Assembly (NCBI RefSeq): GCF_019145205.1
Contig: NZ_JAHSTT010000005.1
Location: forward strand, 1 to 64,000
Length of the DNA stretch: 64,000 nucleotides
Direction: 5' to 3'
Source: Pseudomonas khavaziana
GTDB lineage: Bacteria > Pseudomonadota > Gammaproteobacteria > Pseudomonadales > Pseudomonadaceae
In this document: positions 44,962 through 54,717 of the stretch, piece by piece
How positions within the stretch are numbered: the stretch's first letter is position 1
Layout of the letters: every line of letters begins with the position of its first letter
The notes under the pieces: model-generated
Told to the model about the DNA's origin: nothing
Database searches by the model: none
What the model saw: the letters and a program-made list of their open reading frames with translations, nothing else
Translations under genes and position numbers: made by a program

Positions 44962-45060
44962 ATGTCTAAGTTTGCACGACGTACGTGGAACCTCGTAGTG
45001 AATGCCCTACGTGTTTATCACGTGTGGACATTCCTGCGGGACAGCTTTGATGGCCTGTAA
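44962..45060 (+). CDS. Small 32-aa basic peptide, unknown function
   Basis: The reading frame is only 33 codons including the stop. An almost perfect Shine-Dalgarno (AAGGAGGG, 44948-44955) precedes its ATG by 6 nt and an intrinsic terminator follows its stop by 14 nt, so a dedicated transcript is likely. The peptide starts MSKFARRTW and ends FLRDSFDGL. It is rich in Arg, Trp and Val, looks amphipathic, and has no signal peptide or clear membrane helix. The Shine-Dalgarno lies in a hairpin, GGCCC-AACTCAAGGA-GGGCC (44938-44957), so translation may be regulated. I do not recognise a family. Confidence 0.65.
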   Translation: MSKFARRTWNLVVNALRVYHVWTFLRDSFDGL

Positions 45061-45074
45061 GGTCTGAGAAGTGG

Positions 45075-45107
45075 AGCCGCCTCAGCTTAAATCGAGGCGG
45101 CTTTTTT
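45075..45107 (+). terminator. Intrinsic terminator of the small gene
   Basis: The stem AGCCGCCTC/GAGGCGGCT with a 10-base loop is followed by a run of six T. It lies between the small gene and the convergent chemoreceptor gene. Confidence 0.9.
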
Positions 45108-45113
45108 GGTTTT

Positions 45114-47033
45114 TTAAACCCGGAAATGACTGACCATTTGCTGCAACTGGCTACCCAGCCGAGCCAGTTCCACACTCGACTTGGCTGTCTCATCACTGGC
45201 CGTCGCCGTCTGCTCAGACACATCCCGCACATTCACGATACTGCGGCTGATCTCTTCCGCTACGGCGCTCTGCTGCTCGGCGGCCGCTGCAATCTGCTGG
45301 TTCATCGACTGGATATTCGACACCGTACGGGTGATGTTTTCCAGTGACACGCCGGCCTTGCGCGTCAGTTCAACACTGCTGTCGGTGAGGCTGCGGCTGT
45401 TGTTCATCACGTTGGCTACTTGCTGGGTGCCGTTCTGCAAGCCGGCCACCAGGCCTTCGATTTCTTCGGTGGATTTCTGCGTACGCTGGGCCAGGCCACG
45501 CACTTCGTCGGCGACCACGGCAAAGCCACGGCCGGCTTCACCGGCACGCGCCGCTTCAATGGCGGCGTTGAGGGCCAGCAGGTTGGTTTGTTCGGCCACT
45601 GCCTTGATCACGTCCATCACACTGCCGATCTTGTTGCTCTCTTGCTGCAGGTGCGTCATGGCGTCGGTGGAGCGTGCCACTTCGGCGGCCAGGCGTTCGA
45701 TCTGGGCGATGGCTTCGGCCACCACCTTGTCGCCTTCACGGGCCTGGCCGTCGGCGTCGGAAGCCGCCTGGGAAGCTTGCTCGGCATTGCGCGCGACCTC
45801 CTGCACGGTGGCGGTCATTTCATGCATGGCGGTGGCGACCTGATCGGTCTCGATCTTCTGGCTGTTCACGCCGGCGCTGGTCTGTTCGGTCACGGCCGAC
45901 AGTTCTTCGGCGGCGCTGGCGATCTGAGTCACGCCATCGCGAATGCCGCTGATCAGTTCACGCAGGGTCGTGCCCATACGCTGGATGCCTTGTTGCAACA
46001 CGCCCAGTTCATCACGACGGGTCACCTGGATGTTGTGGCTCAGGTCGCCGGAAGCGATGCGCTCGACCACGGCCAGGGTGTCTTGGATCGGGCGCGTGAT
46101 CTGGCGGGTGATGACCCACGCCGCGATGACGCCGACCAGCAGGGCCAGCAAGGTGCTGATCAATTGCAGGCTACGGGCCTGGGTGCTTTCAGCGTCGCGA
46201 CGTTCCAACTGGATGTCGTACAGCTTGTCGCTGATCGTCACGATATCGGCGCCTTGGGTGGTCATTTCGGCGCGGGCGGTAACGATGTTGGCGTTCGCCG
46301 CCTTGTAGCTTTGCACAGCGCTGCGATAGTCACTCAGCGCGGTTTCCAGTGCGGTCAATGCGGTTTGCTGGCCAGTACCGAATACGGCGCTGAGGGTTTT
46401 CAAACCAGCGACGGCTTTTTCGATTTGTGCAGCGGCGCGGGCTTCGTTTTCTGCGCTGGGGCTATTGGTATAGCCACGCACTTCGTAGCGAGCTTGCTGG
46501 AACTCGTTCTTGGCTTGGGTCACGGCCGAAAATTGAGTGAAGCGCTCCGGACTATCGGGCGCTTGCTGCACGCTGGTTTCCAGCGCATTGATCTGCGCAT
46601 TGGCGATGTCGGCCTTGGCGCCCATGACGTCGCGCGCGGCGTTGCCATTCCGGTAGGCCTCGCGCATCTTGTTCAGGGACTGGCGGTAAGCGGTAATGAC
46701 GGCTTTCTGCTCATTGAGCAGCTTGAGGTTTTCCGGGCTCTTGAAGCTGTCCAGCAGCTTCTGTTGCTGGGCGGCGAAGGCCTCGAGGCTGGTCTGCACG
46801 TTCTGCGCCACGGCTTCGTCGCCGTTGGCCAGCATGTATTGCAAGCGCACGATCCGCAGCTTGGTCAACGAGGCGTTGAGCTGGGTGATGTCGCTCATCC
46901 AGTTACTACGGTCGATCAGGCCGCCCAGGCTGGTCCAGCCGGTGAGTGCCAGGATCGAGGTGAGGACCAGCACCAGGCCAAAGCCCAGGCCGAGTTTGAG
47001 ATTGACGCTGATGTTACCGAACCAGCTGTTCAT
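45114..47033 (-). CDS. Methyl-accepting chemotaxis protein with HBM sensor domain (McpS-like)
   Basis: This inner-membrane chemoreceptor is 639 aa long: TM1 about 10-32, a large all-helical periplasmic domain (about 35-280), TM2 about 282-305, HAMP (about 306-360) and a cytoplasmic signalling domain with the conserved tip [20 protein letters not shown]. The N-terminus [19 protein letters not shown] and [17 protein letters not shown] closely match P. putida McpS, whose helical bimodular domain senses TCA-cycle intermediates. ATG 47033 is chosen over a long open extension to 47228. The ligand is inferred from the family. Confidence 0.9.
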   Translation of the reverse strand: MNSWFGNISVNLKLGLGFGLVLVLTSILALTGWTSLGGLIDRSNWMSDITQLNASLTKLRIVRLQYMLANGDEAVAQNVQTSLEAFAAQQQKLLDSFKSPENLKLLNEQKAVITAYRQSLNKMREAYRNGNAARDVMGAKADIANAQINALETSVQQAPDSPERFTQFSAVTQAKNEFQQARYEVRGYTNSPSAENEARAAAQIEKAVAGLKTLSAVFGTGQQTALTALETALSDYRSAVQSYKAANANIVTARAEMTTQGADIVTISDKLYDIQLERRDAESTQARSLQLISTLLALLVGVIAAWVITRQITRPIQDTLAVVERIASGDLSHNIQVTRRDELGVLQQGIQRMGTTLRELISGIRDGVTQIASAAEELSAVTEQTSAGVNSQKIETDQVATAMHEMTATVQEVARNAEQASQAASDADGQAREGDKVVAEAIAQIERLAAEVARSTDAMTHLQQESNKIGSVMDVIKAVAEQTNLLALNAAIEAARAGEAGRGFAVVADEVRGLAQRTQKSTEEIEGLVAGLQNGTQQVANVMNNSRSLTDSSVELTRKAGVSLENITRTVSNIQSMNQQIAAAAEQQSAVAEEISRSIVNVRDVSEQTATASDETAKSSVELARLGSQLQQMVSHFRV

Positions 47034-47237
47034 CGAAAGCTCCTTGAAGAGTGATGTCTGTCTGCTGGACGGTGTGTTGTTGTTTGAGCCAGCCAAGATG
47101 TGTAGGGCTGTATCGGCGGCAATGGACAATTCTGAAATACTTTTCTTGCCGGGCGACGAAGAGGTGTCATTCGGCTGTACCTGACCTACCACCTGGCGCT
47201 CTGATGGCCGGGGGAGGGGGCTGATCATGGGCCGCCC

Positions 47238-47266
47238 TTGTGTGCTAGTCTGCGGGCCCTTTTAGT
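47238..47266 (+). promoter_or_regulatory. Candidate sigma-70 promoter of fklB
   Basis: TTGTGT (47238-47243) and TTTAGT (47261-47266) are separated by 17 bp, ending 46 bp before the fklB start. Both boxes are only fair matches. Confidence 0.4.
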
Positions 47267-47312
47267 TCTGGGCGGCGCGGGAAACCGTGTTGTCCTATAG
47301 CGGAGCCTCTTC

Positions 47313-47930
47313 ATGTCCGAAGTCAATCTGTCCACCGACGAAACCCGCGTCAGCTACGGTATCGGCCGTCAGTTGGGCGACCAACTGCGCGACAACCCGC
47401 CACCGGGTGTGAGCCTGGACGCGATCCTGGCCGGCCTGACCGACGCGTTCGCGGGCAAGCCAAGCCGTGTTGACCAGGAGCAAATGGCTGCCAGTTTCAA
47501 AGTGATCCGCGAAATCATGCAAGCCGAAGCGGCTGCCAAGGCTGAAGCAGCCGCTGGCGCCGGCCTGGCATTCCTGGCTGAAAACGCGAAGCGCGATGGC
47601 ATCACCACCCTGGCTTCCGGCCTGCAATTTGAAGTGCTGACAGCCGGTACCGGCGCCAAGCCGACCCGTGAAGATCAAGTGCGTACTCACTACCACGGCA
47701 CCCTGATCGACGGCACTGTATTCGACAGCTCCTACGAGCGTGGCCAGCCTGCAGAATTCCCGGTTGGCGGCGTAATCGCTGGCTGGACCGAAGCCCTGCA
47801 ACTGATGAATGCCGGCAGCAAATGGCGTCTGTACGTGCCGAGCGAACTGGCTTACGGCGCTCAAGGCGTTGGCAGCATCCCGCCGCACAGCGTTCTGGTA
47901 TTCGACGTCGAACTGCTCGACGTTCTGTAA
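47313..47930 (+). CDS. fklB: FKBP-type peptidyl-prolyl isomerase FklB
   Basis: This cytoplasmic prolyl isomerase and folding helper is 205 aa long. It has the N-terminal dimerisation region RVSYGIGRQLGDQL (about 12-25) and a C-terminal FKBP domain (about 115-205): VRTHYHGTLIDGTVFDSSYE, GVIAGWTEALQLM, YGAQGVGSIPPHSVLVFDVEL. No signal peptide is present, in line with FklB rather than FkpA. Its place upstream of the ispB-rplU-rpmA-obg-proB block is the Pseudomonas order. Confidence 0.92.
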   Translation: MSEVNLSTDETRVSYGIGRQLGDQLRDNPPPGVSLDAILAGLTDAFAGKPSRVDQEQMAASFKVIREIMQAEAAAKAEAAAGAGLAFLAENAKRDGITTLASGLQFEVLTAGTGAKPTREDQVRTHYHGTLIDGTVFDSSYERGQPAEFPVGGVIAGWTEALQLMNAGSKWRLYVPSELAYGAQGVGSIPPHSVLVFDVELLDVL

Positions 47931-47947
47931 GACCTGTAGCCGATTAC

Positions 47948-47977
47948 CTGTTGGGGCGAACGCGTTCGCCCCAACAG
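47948..47977. repeat. Perfect 30-bp palindrome after fklB
   Basis: CTGTTGGGGCGAACG is followed directly by its exact complement, with no loop bases. There is no T run, so it is not a standard intrinsic terminator. It lies in the gap between the convergent ends of fklB and the 85-aa gene. Confidence 0.85.
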
Positions 47978-47993
47978 GGATTTGCCAGTTTGT

Positions 47994-48251
47994 TCATGGG
48001 TGGAACTTGCCATTCAGATCCGTCGCCGGGCGCAACGCTCGGGCATAGCAGAACAGAAACAGATTCCTTACCACTTCCTTCAGTACTCCAGGCTCACTGG
48101 AACTCAGGCCATTGACGTCGAGGTCTCCCTGGTCCTGCAATTCGTTCAGCGCGTCTTCCTCGAGCACCGCACAGACTTCGCCGGTTTCCCGATGCAGGAT
48201 TCGCAGGTAAGGGTGTGGGCGATCCAGCCAGGCATCTATCAAATAAGTCAT
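47994..48251 (-). CDS. Conserved Pseudomonas protein (PA4570-like)
   Basis: This is an 85-aa acidic protein of unknown function. It begins MTYLIDAWLDRPHPYLRILH and has the same size and position (between fklB and ispB) as P. aeruginosa PA4570. ATG 48251 follows AGGAG by 7 nt. No membrane segment, signal peptide or known domain is seen. A Fur-box-like site lies just upstream (48274-48292), so it is probably induced in low iron. Confidence 0.75.
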   Translation of the reverse strand: MTYLIDAWLDRPHPYLRILHRETGEVCAVLEEDALNELQDQGDLDVNGLSSSEPGVLKEVVRNLFLFCYARALRPATDLNGKFHP

Positions 48252-48273
48252 GGTCGTTCTCCTTGATGGGTTC

Positions 48274-48292
48274 AATGAGAATAATTCTTATT
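48274..48292. promoter_or_regulatory. Candidate Fur box
   Basis: AATGAGAATAATTCTTATT matches 12 of 19 positions of the consensus GATAATGATAATCATTATC and is itself close to a palindrome. It lies 23 bp before the start of the 85-aa gene, overlapping where its promoter should be. Confidence 0.6.
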
Positions 48293-48409
48293 CGTAGAAT
48301 AGCAAGTATCTATTGGCGGTTTCCGGGTTTTTTTGTGTGGATATTGTTATCGATCAATCGGGAGGGCGAAACGCCATCCCGCGGCTGGCGCGGGATGGAT
48401 GCAGCAGGA

Positions 48410-48751
48410 TCAGACCTTGCGCACGAACTCGGACTTGAGTTTCATCGGGCCGATACCGTCGATCTTGCAGTCGATATCGTGGTCACCGTCGCACAGGCGG
48501 ATGTTCTTGACCTTGGTACCGACCTTGACCACCAGGGAGGTGCCCTTGACCTTGAGGTCCTTGATCACGGTGATGGTGTCGCCGTCCTGCAGGACGTTAC
48601 CCACAGAGTCTTTCTTCACGGTTTCATCGCCGGCCACTTCGGCCTCGCCAGTGGCGGACCACTCATGGGCGCATTCCGGGCAGACCAGTTGGGTGCCGTC
48701 TTCGTAGGTGTATTCGGAATTGCATTTCGGGCAGGGTGGCAACGTGCTCAC
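48410..48751 (-). CDS. PhnA-like zinc-ribbon protein
   Basis: The 113-aa protein has an N-terminal zinc ribbon ([10 protein letters not shown]...CPECAHEW) and a C-terminal KOW/SH3-like PhnA domain ([20 protein letters not shown]). The family is annotated for alkylphosphonate use, but most members have no proven role. It has a GTG start at 48751 with AAGGAG 5 nt upstream. An open extension to 48937 would pass through a REPIN. Confidence 0.86.
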   Translation of the reverse strand: MSTLPPCPKCNSEYTYEDGTQLVCPECAHEWSATGEAEVAGDETVKKDSVGNVLQDGDTITVIKDLKVKGTSLVVKVGTKVKNIRLCDGDHDIDCKIDGIGPMKLKSEFVRKV

Positions 48752-48843
48752 TAAAGCTCCTTGAGGTTCAGGGATGACTAAAAGTCGCACATTATATAGG
48801 GTTTTGTAGCGCGGGCGGGATCTTGAATTGGCAATGGATTCCA

Positions 48844-48951
48844 AATGTGGGAGGGGGCTTGCTCCCGATGGCGGTGTATCAGCCACCTTATATATTGGCT
48901 GACCTACTGCTATCGGGAGCAAGTCGAATCGTCGCACGCCCCTCCCACATT
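48844..48951. repeat. Hybrid REPIN: one standard arm, one expanded arm
   Basis: The left arm is the standard AATGTGGGAGGGGGCTTGCTCCCGATGGCGG. The right arm is the expanded form, ATCGGGAGCAAG, then TCGAATCGTCGCACG, then CCCCTCCCACATT. It is the only element here with arms of two types. Confidence 0.88.
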
Positions 48952-48972
48952 GTCCTGCGTCTGCTGGTGATT

Positions 48973-49941
48973 TTAGTGAGTGCGGGCGACCGCAAACTCG
49001 CTCAGCTCAACCAATGCATCCCGGTATTCACTGGCCGGCAAGGCTTCCAGGCACTGGATCGCACGGGCCACATAGTCACGCGCCAGTTGCGCGGTGTACT
49101 CCAGGGAACCGGACGCTTCCACGGCAGCGCGGATGGCCTCCAAGTCTTCGATCCCGCCTTTCTGGATCGCCTTGCGCACCAGGGCGGCCTGTTCCGGCGT
49201 GCCTTCGCGCATGGTGTAGATCAGCGGCAAGGTCGGCTTGCCCTCGGCCAGGTCATCACCGACGTTCTTGCCCAGGGTCTCGGCGTCGCCCTTGTAGTCG
49301 AGCAGGTCGTCTACCAGTTGGAACGCCACGCCCAGGTGATCACCAAAAGTGCGCAGGGCTTCGGCCTGTTCGGCGGTAGCGCCACACAGCGCGGCGGCAC
49401 TGTGAGTGGACGCTTCGAAGAGCATCGCGGTTTTGCCGCGAATCACTTCCATATAGGTTTCTTCGGTGGTGCTGGCGTCGCGGACTTTAGACAGCTGCAA
49501 CACTTCGCCTTCGGCGATGATGCGCGTGGCCTGTGAAAGGATCTTCATCACCGGCATCGAGCCCAGCTCGACCATCATTTCGAACGAGCGCGAATACAGG
49601 AAGTCGCCCACCAGCACGCTCGGCGCGTTGCCCCACATGGCATTGGCGGTCTCGCGACCACGGCGCATGCCGGACATGTCGACCACATCGTCATGCAGCA
49701 GGGTGGCGGTGTGCAGGAACTCAATGGTGGCGGCCAACAGGCGCAGGTCATCGCCTTCGCGGCCCAGGGCCTTGCCACACAGCAACACTAATAAAGGACG
49801 CAGGCGTTTGCCGCCCGCCGACGTAATGTAGTCGCCAATTTTGGAGACCAGCGGCACGTTAGACGTCAGCTGCTGCTTGATGATGCCGTCGACGGCGCTA
49901 AAATCGTCCGCGACCGCGCGGTAGAAAGCTTGGGGTTGCAT
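48973..49941 (-). CDS. ispB: Octaprenyl diphosphate synthase
   Basis: This trans-prenyltransferase makes the side chain of ubiquinone (C9 in pseudomonads) from IPP and farnesyl diphosphate. The 322-aa product has the first aspartate-rich motif [10 protein letters not shown] (about 83-92), the second [11 protein letters not shown] (about 211) and [14 protein letters not shown]. It is divergent from rplU, the usual arrangement in gamma-proteobacteria. Confidence 0.95.
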   Translation of the reverse strand: MQPQAFYRAVADDFSAVDGIIKQQLTSNVPLVSKIGDYITSAGGKRLRPLLVLLCGKALGREGDDLRLLAATIEFLHTATLLHDDVVDMSGMRRGRETANAMWGNAPSVLVGDFLYSRSFEMMVELGSMPVMKILSQATRIIAEGEVLQLSKVRDASTTEETYMEVIRGKTAMLFEASTHSAAALCGATAEQAEALRTFGDHLGVAFQLVDDLLDYKGDAETLGKNVGDDLAEGKPTLPLIYTMREGTPEQAALVRKAIQKGGIEDLEAIRAAVEASGSLEYTAQLARDYVARAIQCLEALPASEYRDALVELSEFAVARTH

Positions 49942-50020
49942 CAGCGACAGTCGCTCCAGAAGGGTTGCGCGGCATGCTAGGACCCTGACCCCCGGGTGTC
50001 AAGGCGCGATAGACGGCCCC

Positions 50021-50049
50021 TTGCAAGCCTCCCATAGCTTGCGTACAAT
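50021..50049 (+). promoter_or_regulatory. Sigma-70 promoter of rplU-rpmA
   Basis: TTGCAA (50021-50026) and TACAAT (50044-50049) have exactly 17 bp between them. A leader of about 125 nt follows before rplU. Confidence 0.75.
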
Positions 50050-50180
50050 CGCGCACCCTGAACTTCCTGGGCAGCACCTGCCTTACGCAATTGCATTCGG
50101 GACGTCCATCCCATGCAGCCATGCCAGCCAATACCTCTTCTTATAAAGCGCTGGGTGAGCAGGATTATCGGAGAAATACC

Positions 50181-50495
50181 ATGTCGTACGCAGTAATTGT
50201 TACTGGTGGCAAGCAATACAAGGTCGCCCCAGGTGAATACCTGAAGATCGAAAAACTGGAAATCGCTACCGGCGAATCCGTTACTTTTGATCGCGTTCTG
50301 TTGGTCGCCAATGGCGATGACGTGAACATCGGCGCTCCAGTCGTTGCTGGCGCTACCGTTGTGGCTGAAGTGATCTCCCAAGGTCGTCACGATAAAGTCC
50401 GCATCATCAAGTTCCGTCGTCGTAAGCACCACATGAAGCGTATGGGCCACCGCCAGTGGTACACCGAGATCAAAATCACCGGTATTCAGGCTTAA
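50181..50495 (+). CDS. rplU: 50S ribosomal protein L21
   Basis: L21 is a component of the large ribosomal subunit that binds 23S rRNA. The 104-aa product starts [20 protein letters not shown] and has the C-terminal signature [20 protein letters not shown]. The frame is open upstream to 50091, but CGGAG lies before ATG 50181. It forms an operon with rpmA. Confidence 0.97.
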   Translation: MSYAVIVTGGKQYKVAPGEYLKIEKLEIATGESVTFDRVLLVANGDDVNIGAPVVAGATVVAEVISQGRHDKVRIIKFRRRKHHMKRMGHRQWYTEIKITGIQA

Positions 50496-50529
50496 TTTCA
50501 GCCTAATTCCTCACTAGGAGAATTGACTC

Positions 50530-50787
50530 ATGGCACACAAAAAAGCTGGTGGTAGTACCCGTAACGGTCGCGACTCAGAAGCCAAACGCCTTGGCGTGAA
50601 GATGTATGGCGGCCAGAAAATCATTCCGGGCAACATCATCGTGCGTCAGCGCGGCACCCAATTCCACGCCGGTTACGGTGTAGGCATGGGTAAAGATCAC
50701 ACCCTCTTCGCGAAAATCGAAGGCGTGATCAAGTTCGAAGTAAAGGGCGCGTTCAACCGCCGTTACGTGAGCGTTGTCGCAGCTTAA
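50530..50787 (+). CDS. rpmA: 50S ribosomal protein L27
   Basis: L27 is a peptidyl-transferase-centre protein of the large subunit. The 85-aa product begins [20 protein letters not shown] and has [19 protein letters not shown], both canonical. AGGAG precedes the ATG. The N-terminus lacks the cleavable extension found in Firmicutes. A terminator follows. Confidence 0.97.
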   Translation: MAHKKAGGSTRNGRDSEAKRLGVKMYGGQKIIPGNIIVRQRGTQFHAGYGVGMGKDHTLFAKIEGVIKFEVKGAFNRRYVSVVAA

Positions 50788-50802
50788 TTGCGAGATCGCT
50801 GG

Positions 50803-50832
50803 AAAAGCCCTGTCTTGCGACGGGGCTTTTTC
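50803..50832 (+). terminator. Intrinsic terminator of rplU-rpmA
   Basis: The stem AAAAGCCC(TGTC)/(GACG)GGGCTTTTT around TTGC ends in a T run, 16 bp after the rpmA stop. The rest of the gap to obg (50833-50981) shows no gene. Confidence 0.88.
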
Positions 50833-50951
50833 GTTTGTGGAGTGAGTCTCTTGCAAAGCTGTTTGTAATGGGCGAGGGCAGCAGGATTTGCGGTCGTTGC
50901 TTGAGGTCGCTGCGCTCATTTTTGCAAGAGTCTTATGTCTTGGTTTCTTAA

Positions 50952-52205
<1,254 letters not shown>

Positions 52206-52224
52206 TCCGTTGCGATAAACTTGA

Positions 52225-52249
52225 ACGCCGCTCCCAGGAGCGGCGTTTT
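52225..52249 (+). terminator. Intrinsic terminator after obg
   Basis: AACGCCGCTCC-CAG-GAGCGGCGTTTT is a compact GC stem with a T run, 20 bp after the obg stop. It separates obg from proB. Confidence 0.85.
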
Positions 52250-52314
52250 GGTATCCGGGTATAACGTTATGGGCGGCGCTGGGTCGCGCGGCCCTCACTC
52301 TAAGGTTGAAGATG

Positions 52315-53433
52315 ATGCGGAGCAAAGTGACAGGTGCGCAGCGCTGGGTCGTGAAGATCGGAAGTGCGCTGCTGACGGCGGATGGCAAAGGTCTGGATCG
52401 CGCAGCCATGGGCGTCTGGGTCGAGCAGATGGTGGCCTTGCATGAAGCAGGCGTCGAGTTGGTGCTTGTCTCCTCCGGGGCCGTTGCCGCCGGAATGAGC
52501 CGCCTCGGCTGGACCGCGCGACCCAGCGCGATGCACGAACTGCAAGCTGCCGCCGCCATCGGCCAGATGGGCCTGGTGCAAGCCTGGGAGTCCAGCTTTG
52601 CCGAGCACGGTCGCCATACCGCGCAAATCCTGTTGACCCACGACGACCTGTCCGACCGCAAGCGCTACCTCAACGCCCGCAGCACCTTGCGCGCCTTGGT
52701 GGAGCTCAAGGTCATTCCCGTGATTAACGAAAACGATACGGTGGTCACCGACGAAATCCGCTTCGGCGACAATGACACCCTGGCCGCCCTGGTGGCCAAT
52801 TTGGTGGAAGCCGACCTGCTGGTGATCCTCACCGATCGCGATGGCATGTTCGACGCCGACCCGCGCAATAACCCCGATGCCCAGTTGATCTACGAAGCCC
52901 GCGCCGATGATCCGGCGCTGGATGCAGTCGCCGGCAGTGTCGGTGGTGCGCTGGGCCGCGGCGGCATGCAGACCAAGCTGCGCGCCGCTCGGCTGGCCGC
53001 GCGTTCCGGTGCTCACACCATCATCGTCGGTGGGCGCCTGGAACGCGTGCTGGACCGTCTCAAGGCCGGTGAGCGCATCGGTACGCTGCTGTCGCCGGAG
53101 CGCGGCATGCTGGCTGCGCGCAAGCAGTGGCTGGCCGGGCACCTGCAAACCCGTGGCACCCTGGTGCTGGACGCGGGTGCGGTGTCGGCGTTGTCCCAGG
53201 GCAACAAGAGCCTGCTGCCGGTGGGCGTCAAATTGGTGCAGGGCAGCTTCCGCCGTGGCGAGATGGTGGTGTGCGTGGCACCGGACGGGCGCGAGATCGC
53301 CCGTGGCCTGGCCAACTACAGCGCCCTTGAAGCGCAGAAGATTATTGGACAATCGTCTGACGCCATTGTCGGACTCTTGGGCTATATGGCGGAACCGGAA
53401 CTGGTGCACCGCGATAACCTCATTCTGGTTTAA
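52315..53433 (+). CDS. proB: Glutamate 5-kinase
   Basis: ProB is the first enzyme of proline synthesis; it phosphorylates glutamate. The 372-aa product has an amino-acid-kinase domain ([49 protein letters not shown]) and a C-terminal PUA domain (from about 275). ATG 52315 gives the usual MRSKVTG start; ATG 52312 and TTG 52306 are also in frame, with TAAGG at 52301. Confidence 0.95.
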   Translation: MRSKVTGAQRWVVKIGSALLTADGKGLDRAAMGVWVEQMVALHEAGVELVLVSSGAVAAGMSRLGWTARPSAMHELQAAAAIGQMGLVQAWESSFAEHGRHTAQILLTHDDLSDRKRYLNARSTLRALVELKVIPVINENDTVVTDEIRFGDNDTLAALVANLVEADLLVILTDRDGMFDADPRNNPDAQLIYEARADDPALDAVAGSVGGALGRGGMQTKLRAARLAARSGAHTIIVGGRLERVLDRLKAGERIGTLLSPERGMLAARKQWLAGHLQTRGTLVLDAGAVSALSQGNKSLLPVGVKLVQGSFRRGEMVVCVAPDGREIARGLANYSALEAQKIIGQSSDAIVGLLGYMAEPELVHRDNLILV

Positions 53434-53448
53434 ACGAAGGAATACCTG

Positions 53449-53913
53449 ATGCGCGTAATGAAGGGATTGCTTGGCCTGTTGCTCGCCATGCCACTACTGG
53501 CCTCGGCCGAAGAGATTGCCCAGGTCTCGACAGTGTTCAAGTTTGTCGGCCCCAACGACCGGATCGTGGTCGAAGCGTTTGACGACCCCAAGGTCGATGG
53601 CGTGACCTGCTACCTCTCCCGCGCCAAGACCGGCGGCGTCAAAGGCGGCCTGGGTCTGGCCGAAGACCGCGCCGAAGCCTCGATTGCTTGTCGCCAGGTC
53701 GGCCCGATCCGCTTCAAGGGCGAGCTCAAGGACGGTGACGAAGTGTTCAAGGAGCGCACCTCCCTGGTATTCAAGACCATGCAGGTGGTGCGTTTTCTCG
53801 ACAAGAAGCGCAATACCCTGGTGTACCTGGTCTACAGCGACCGTCTGATCGAAGGCAGCCCGCAGAATGCGGTGACGGCGATTCCAATCTTGCCGTGGCC
53901 GACCGCTCAGTAA
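53449..53913 (+). CDS. CreA-family protein
   Basis: This is a 154-aa periplasmic protein of unknown function. It has a signal peptide (cleavage near ASAEE, about residue 20) and the CreA domain: [22 protein letters not shown] and [24 protein letters not shown], with two cysteines probably forming a disulfide. It lies 15 bp after proB on the same strand. Confidence 0.85.
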   Translation: MRVMKGLLGLLLAMPLLASAEEIAQVSTVFKFVGPNDRIVVEAFDDPKVDGVTCYLSRAKTGGVKGGLGLAEDRAEASIACRQVGPIRFKGELKDGDEVFKERTSLVFKTMQVVRFLDKKRNTLVYLVYSDRLIEGSPQNAVTAIPILPWPTAQ

Positions 53914-54014
53914 CCGGCAAGCGTGTTTCGTCACCGACGTCTATGATTGCAGTCTTGCGGGTTGTAAGCTCCAAGGGCTGCAATGCAAAGAACATGGGAT
54001 ATCTGGAGTTCGTC

Positions 54015-54497
54015 ATGAGTGCTTTCCACGATCTGAAACTCAAAGCCTTGGACGGACAAGAGCTGCCGCTGGCGCCCTTTAAGGGCCAGGTTGTGCTGGT
54101 GGTCAATGTGGCGTCCAAATGTGGTTTGACCCCGCAATATGCGGCATTGGAAAGCCTCTACCAGCAATACAAAAACCAGGGGTTTTCGGTGCTTGGCTTG
54201 CCGTGCAACCAGTTTGCAGGCCAGGAGCCGGGCTCCGAGGAAGAGATCCGCGAGTTCTGCAGCCTGAACTACGGCGTGACCTTTCCCCTGGGCAGCAAGC
54301 TCGAGGTGAACGGTCCTGACCGTCACCAGTTGTACCGTCTATTGGCGGGCGAGGGTGCAGAGTTTCCGGGGGATATCACTTGGAACTTCGAGAAGTTCCT
54401 GTTGGGTAAAGACGGCCGGGTATTGGCGCGCTTCTCGCCGCGTACCGCTCCGGACGACCCGACAATCGTGCAGGCCATCGAAAAAGCCCTGAGCTGA
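54015..54497 (+). CDS. Glutathione peroxidase-family protein (cysteine type)
   Basis: This thiol peroxidase, probably thioredoxin-dependent, detoxifies peroxides in the cytoplasm. The 160-aa product has the active-site segment NVASKCGLTPQY (Cys36 in place of selenocysteine), LPCNQFAGQEPGSEEEI and the tryptophan motif WNFEKFLLGKDG. ATG 54015 has GGAG 6 nt upstream; the open frame from 53895 overlaps creA and is not used. Confidence 0.92.
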   Translation: MSAFHDLKLKALDGQELPLAPFKGQVVLVVNVASKCGLTPQYAALESLYQQYKNQGFSVLGLPCNQFAGQEPGSEEEIREFCSLNYGVTFPLGSKLEVNGPDRHQLYRLLAGEGAEFPGDITWNFEKFLLGKDGRVLARFSPRTAPDDPTIVQAIEKALS

Positions 54498-54507
54498 AAC
54501 ACACCCA

Positions 54508-54607
54508 CTGTAGGCGCGAGCTTGCTCGCGAAGATCGCCAACGGTAACGCGTTTATCCTGACTTAACGCGTGTGTTTGGGTTCTTCGCGAGCAAACTCGC
54601 TCCTACA
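54508..54607. repeat. REPIN, GTAGGAGCGAGC family
   Basis: CTGTAGGCGCGAGCTTGCTCGCGAAG and the inverse copy CTTCGCGAGCAAACTCGCTCCTACA lie about 50 bp apart. Each arm has single-base changes. It lies between the peroxidase and old-yellow-enzyme genes. Confidence 0.88.
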
Positions 54608-54717
54608 AGTATTCGGCTACTTTTATCCCCTTAATCACCCAGATCAATAGTGCTATTCGGCACGCTGCACTGCCCATATTATCCGCATCATAAATTTCTT
54701 TGCGGTGGAGTGCTGCC

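Noticed and set aside
45420..47054. 544-codon plus-strand frame across the chemoreceptor gene
   Set aside because: It is antisense to an intact chemoreceptor with a canonical signalling domain.
50091..50180. N-terminal extension of rplU
   Set aside because: The normal L21 start at 50181 has its own Shine-Dalgarno, and the extension has no L21 homology.
54015..54497. Selenoprotein glutathione peroxidase
   Set aside because: The active-site codon encodes cysteine. No in-frame TGA is present in the gene.
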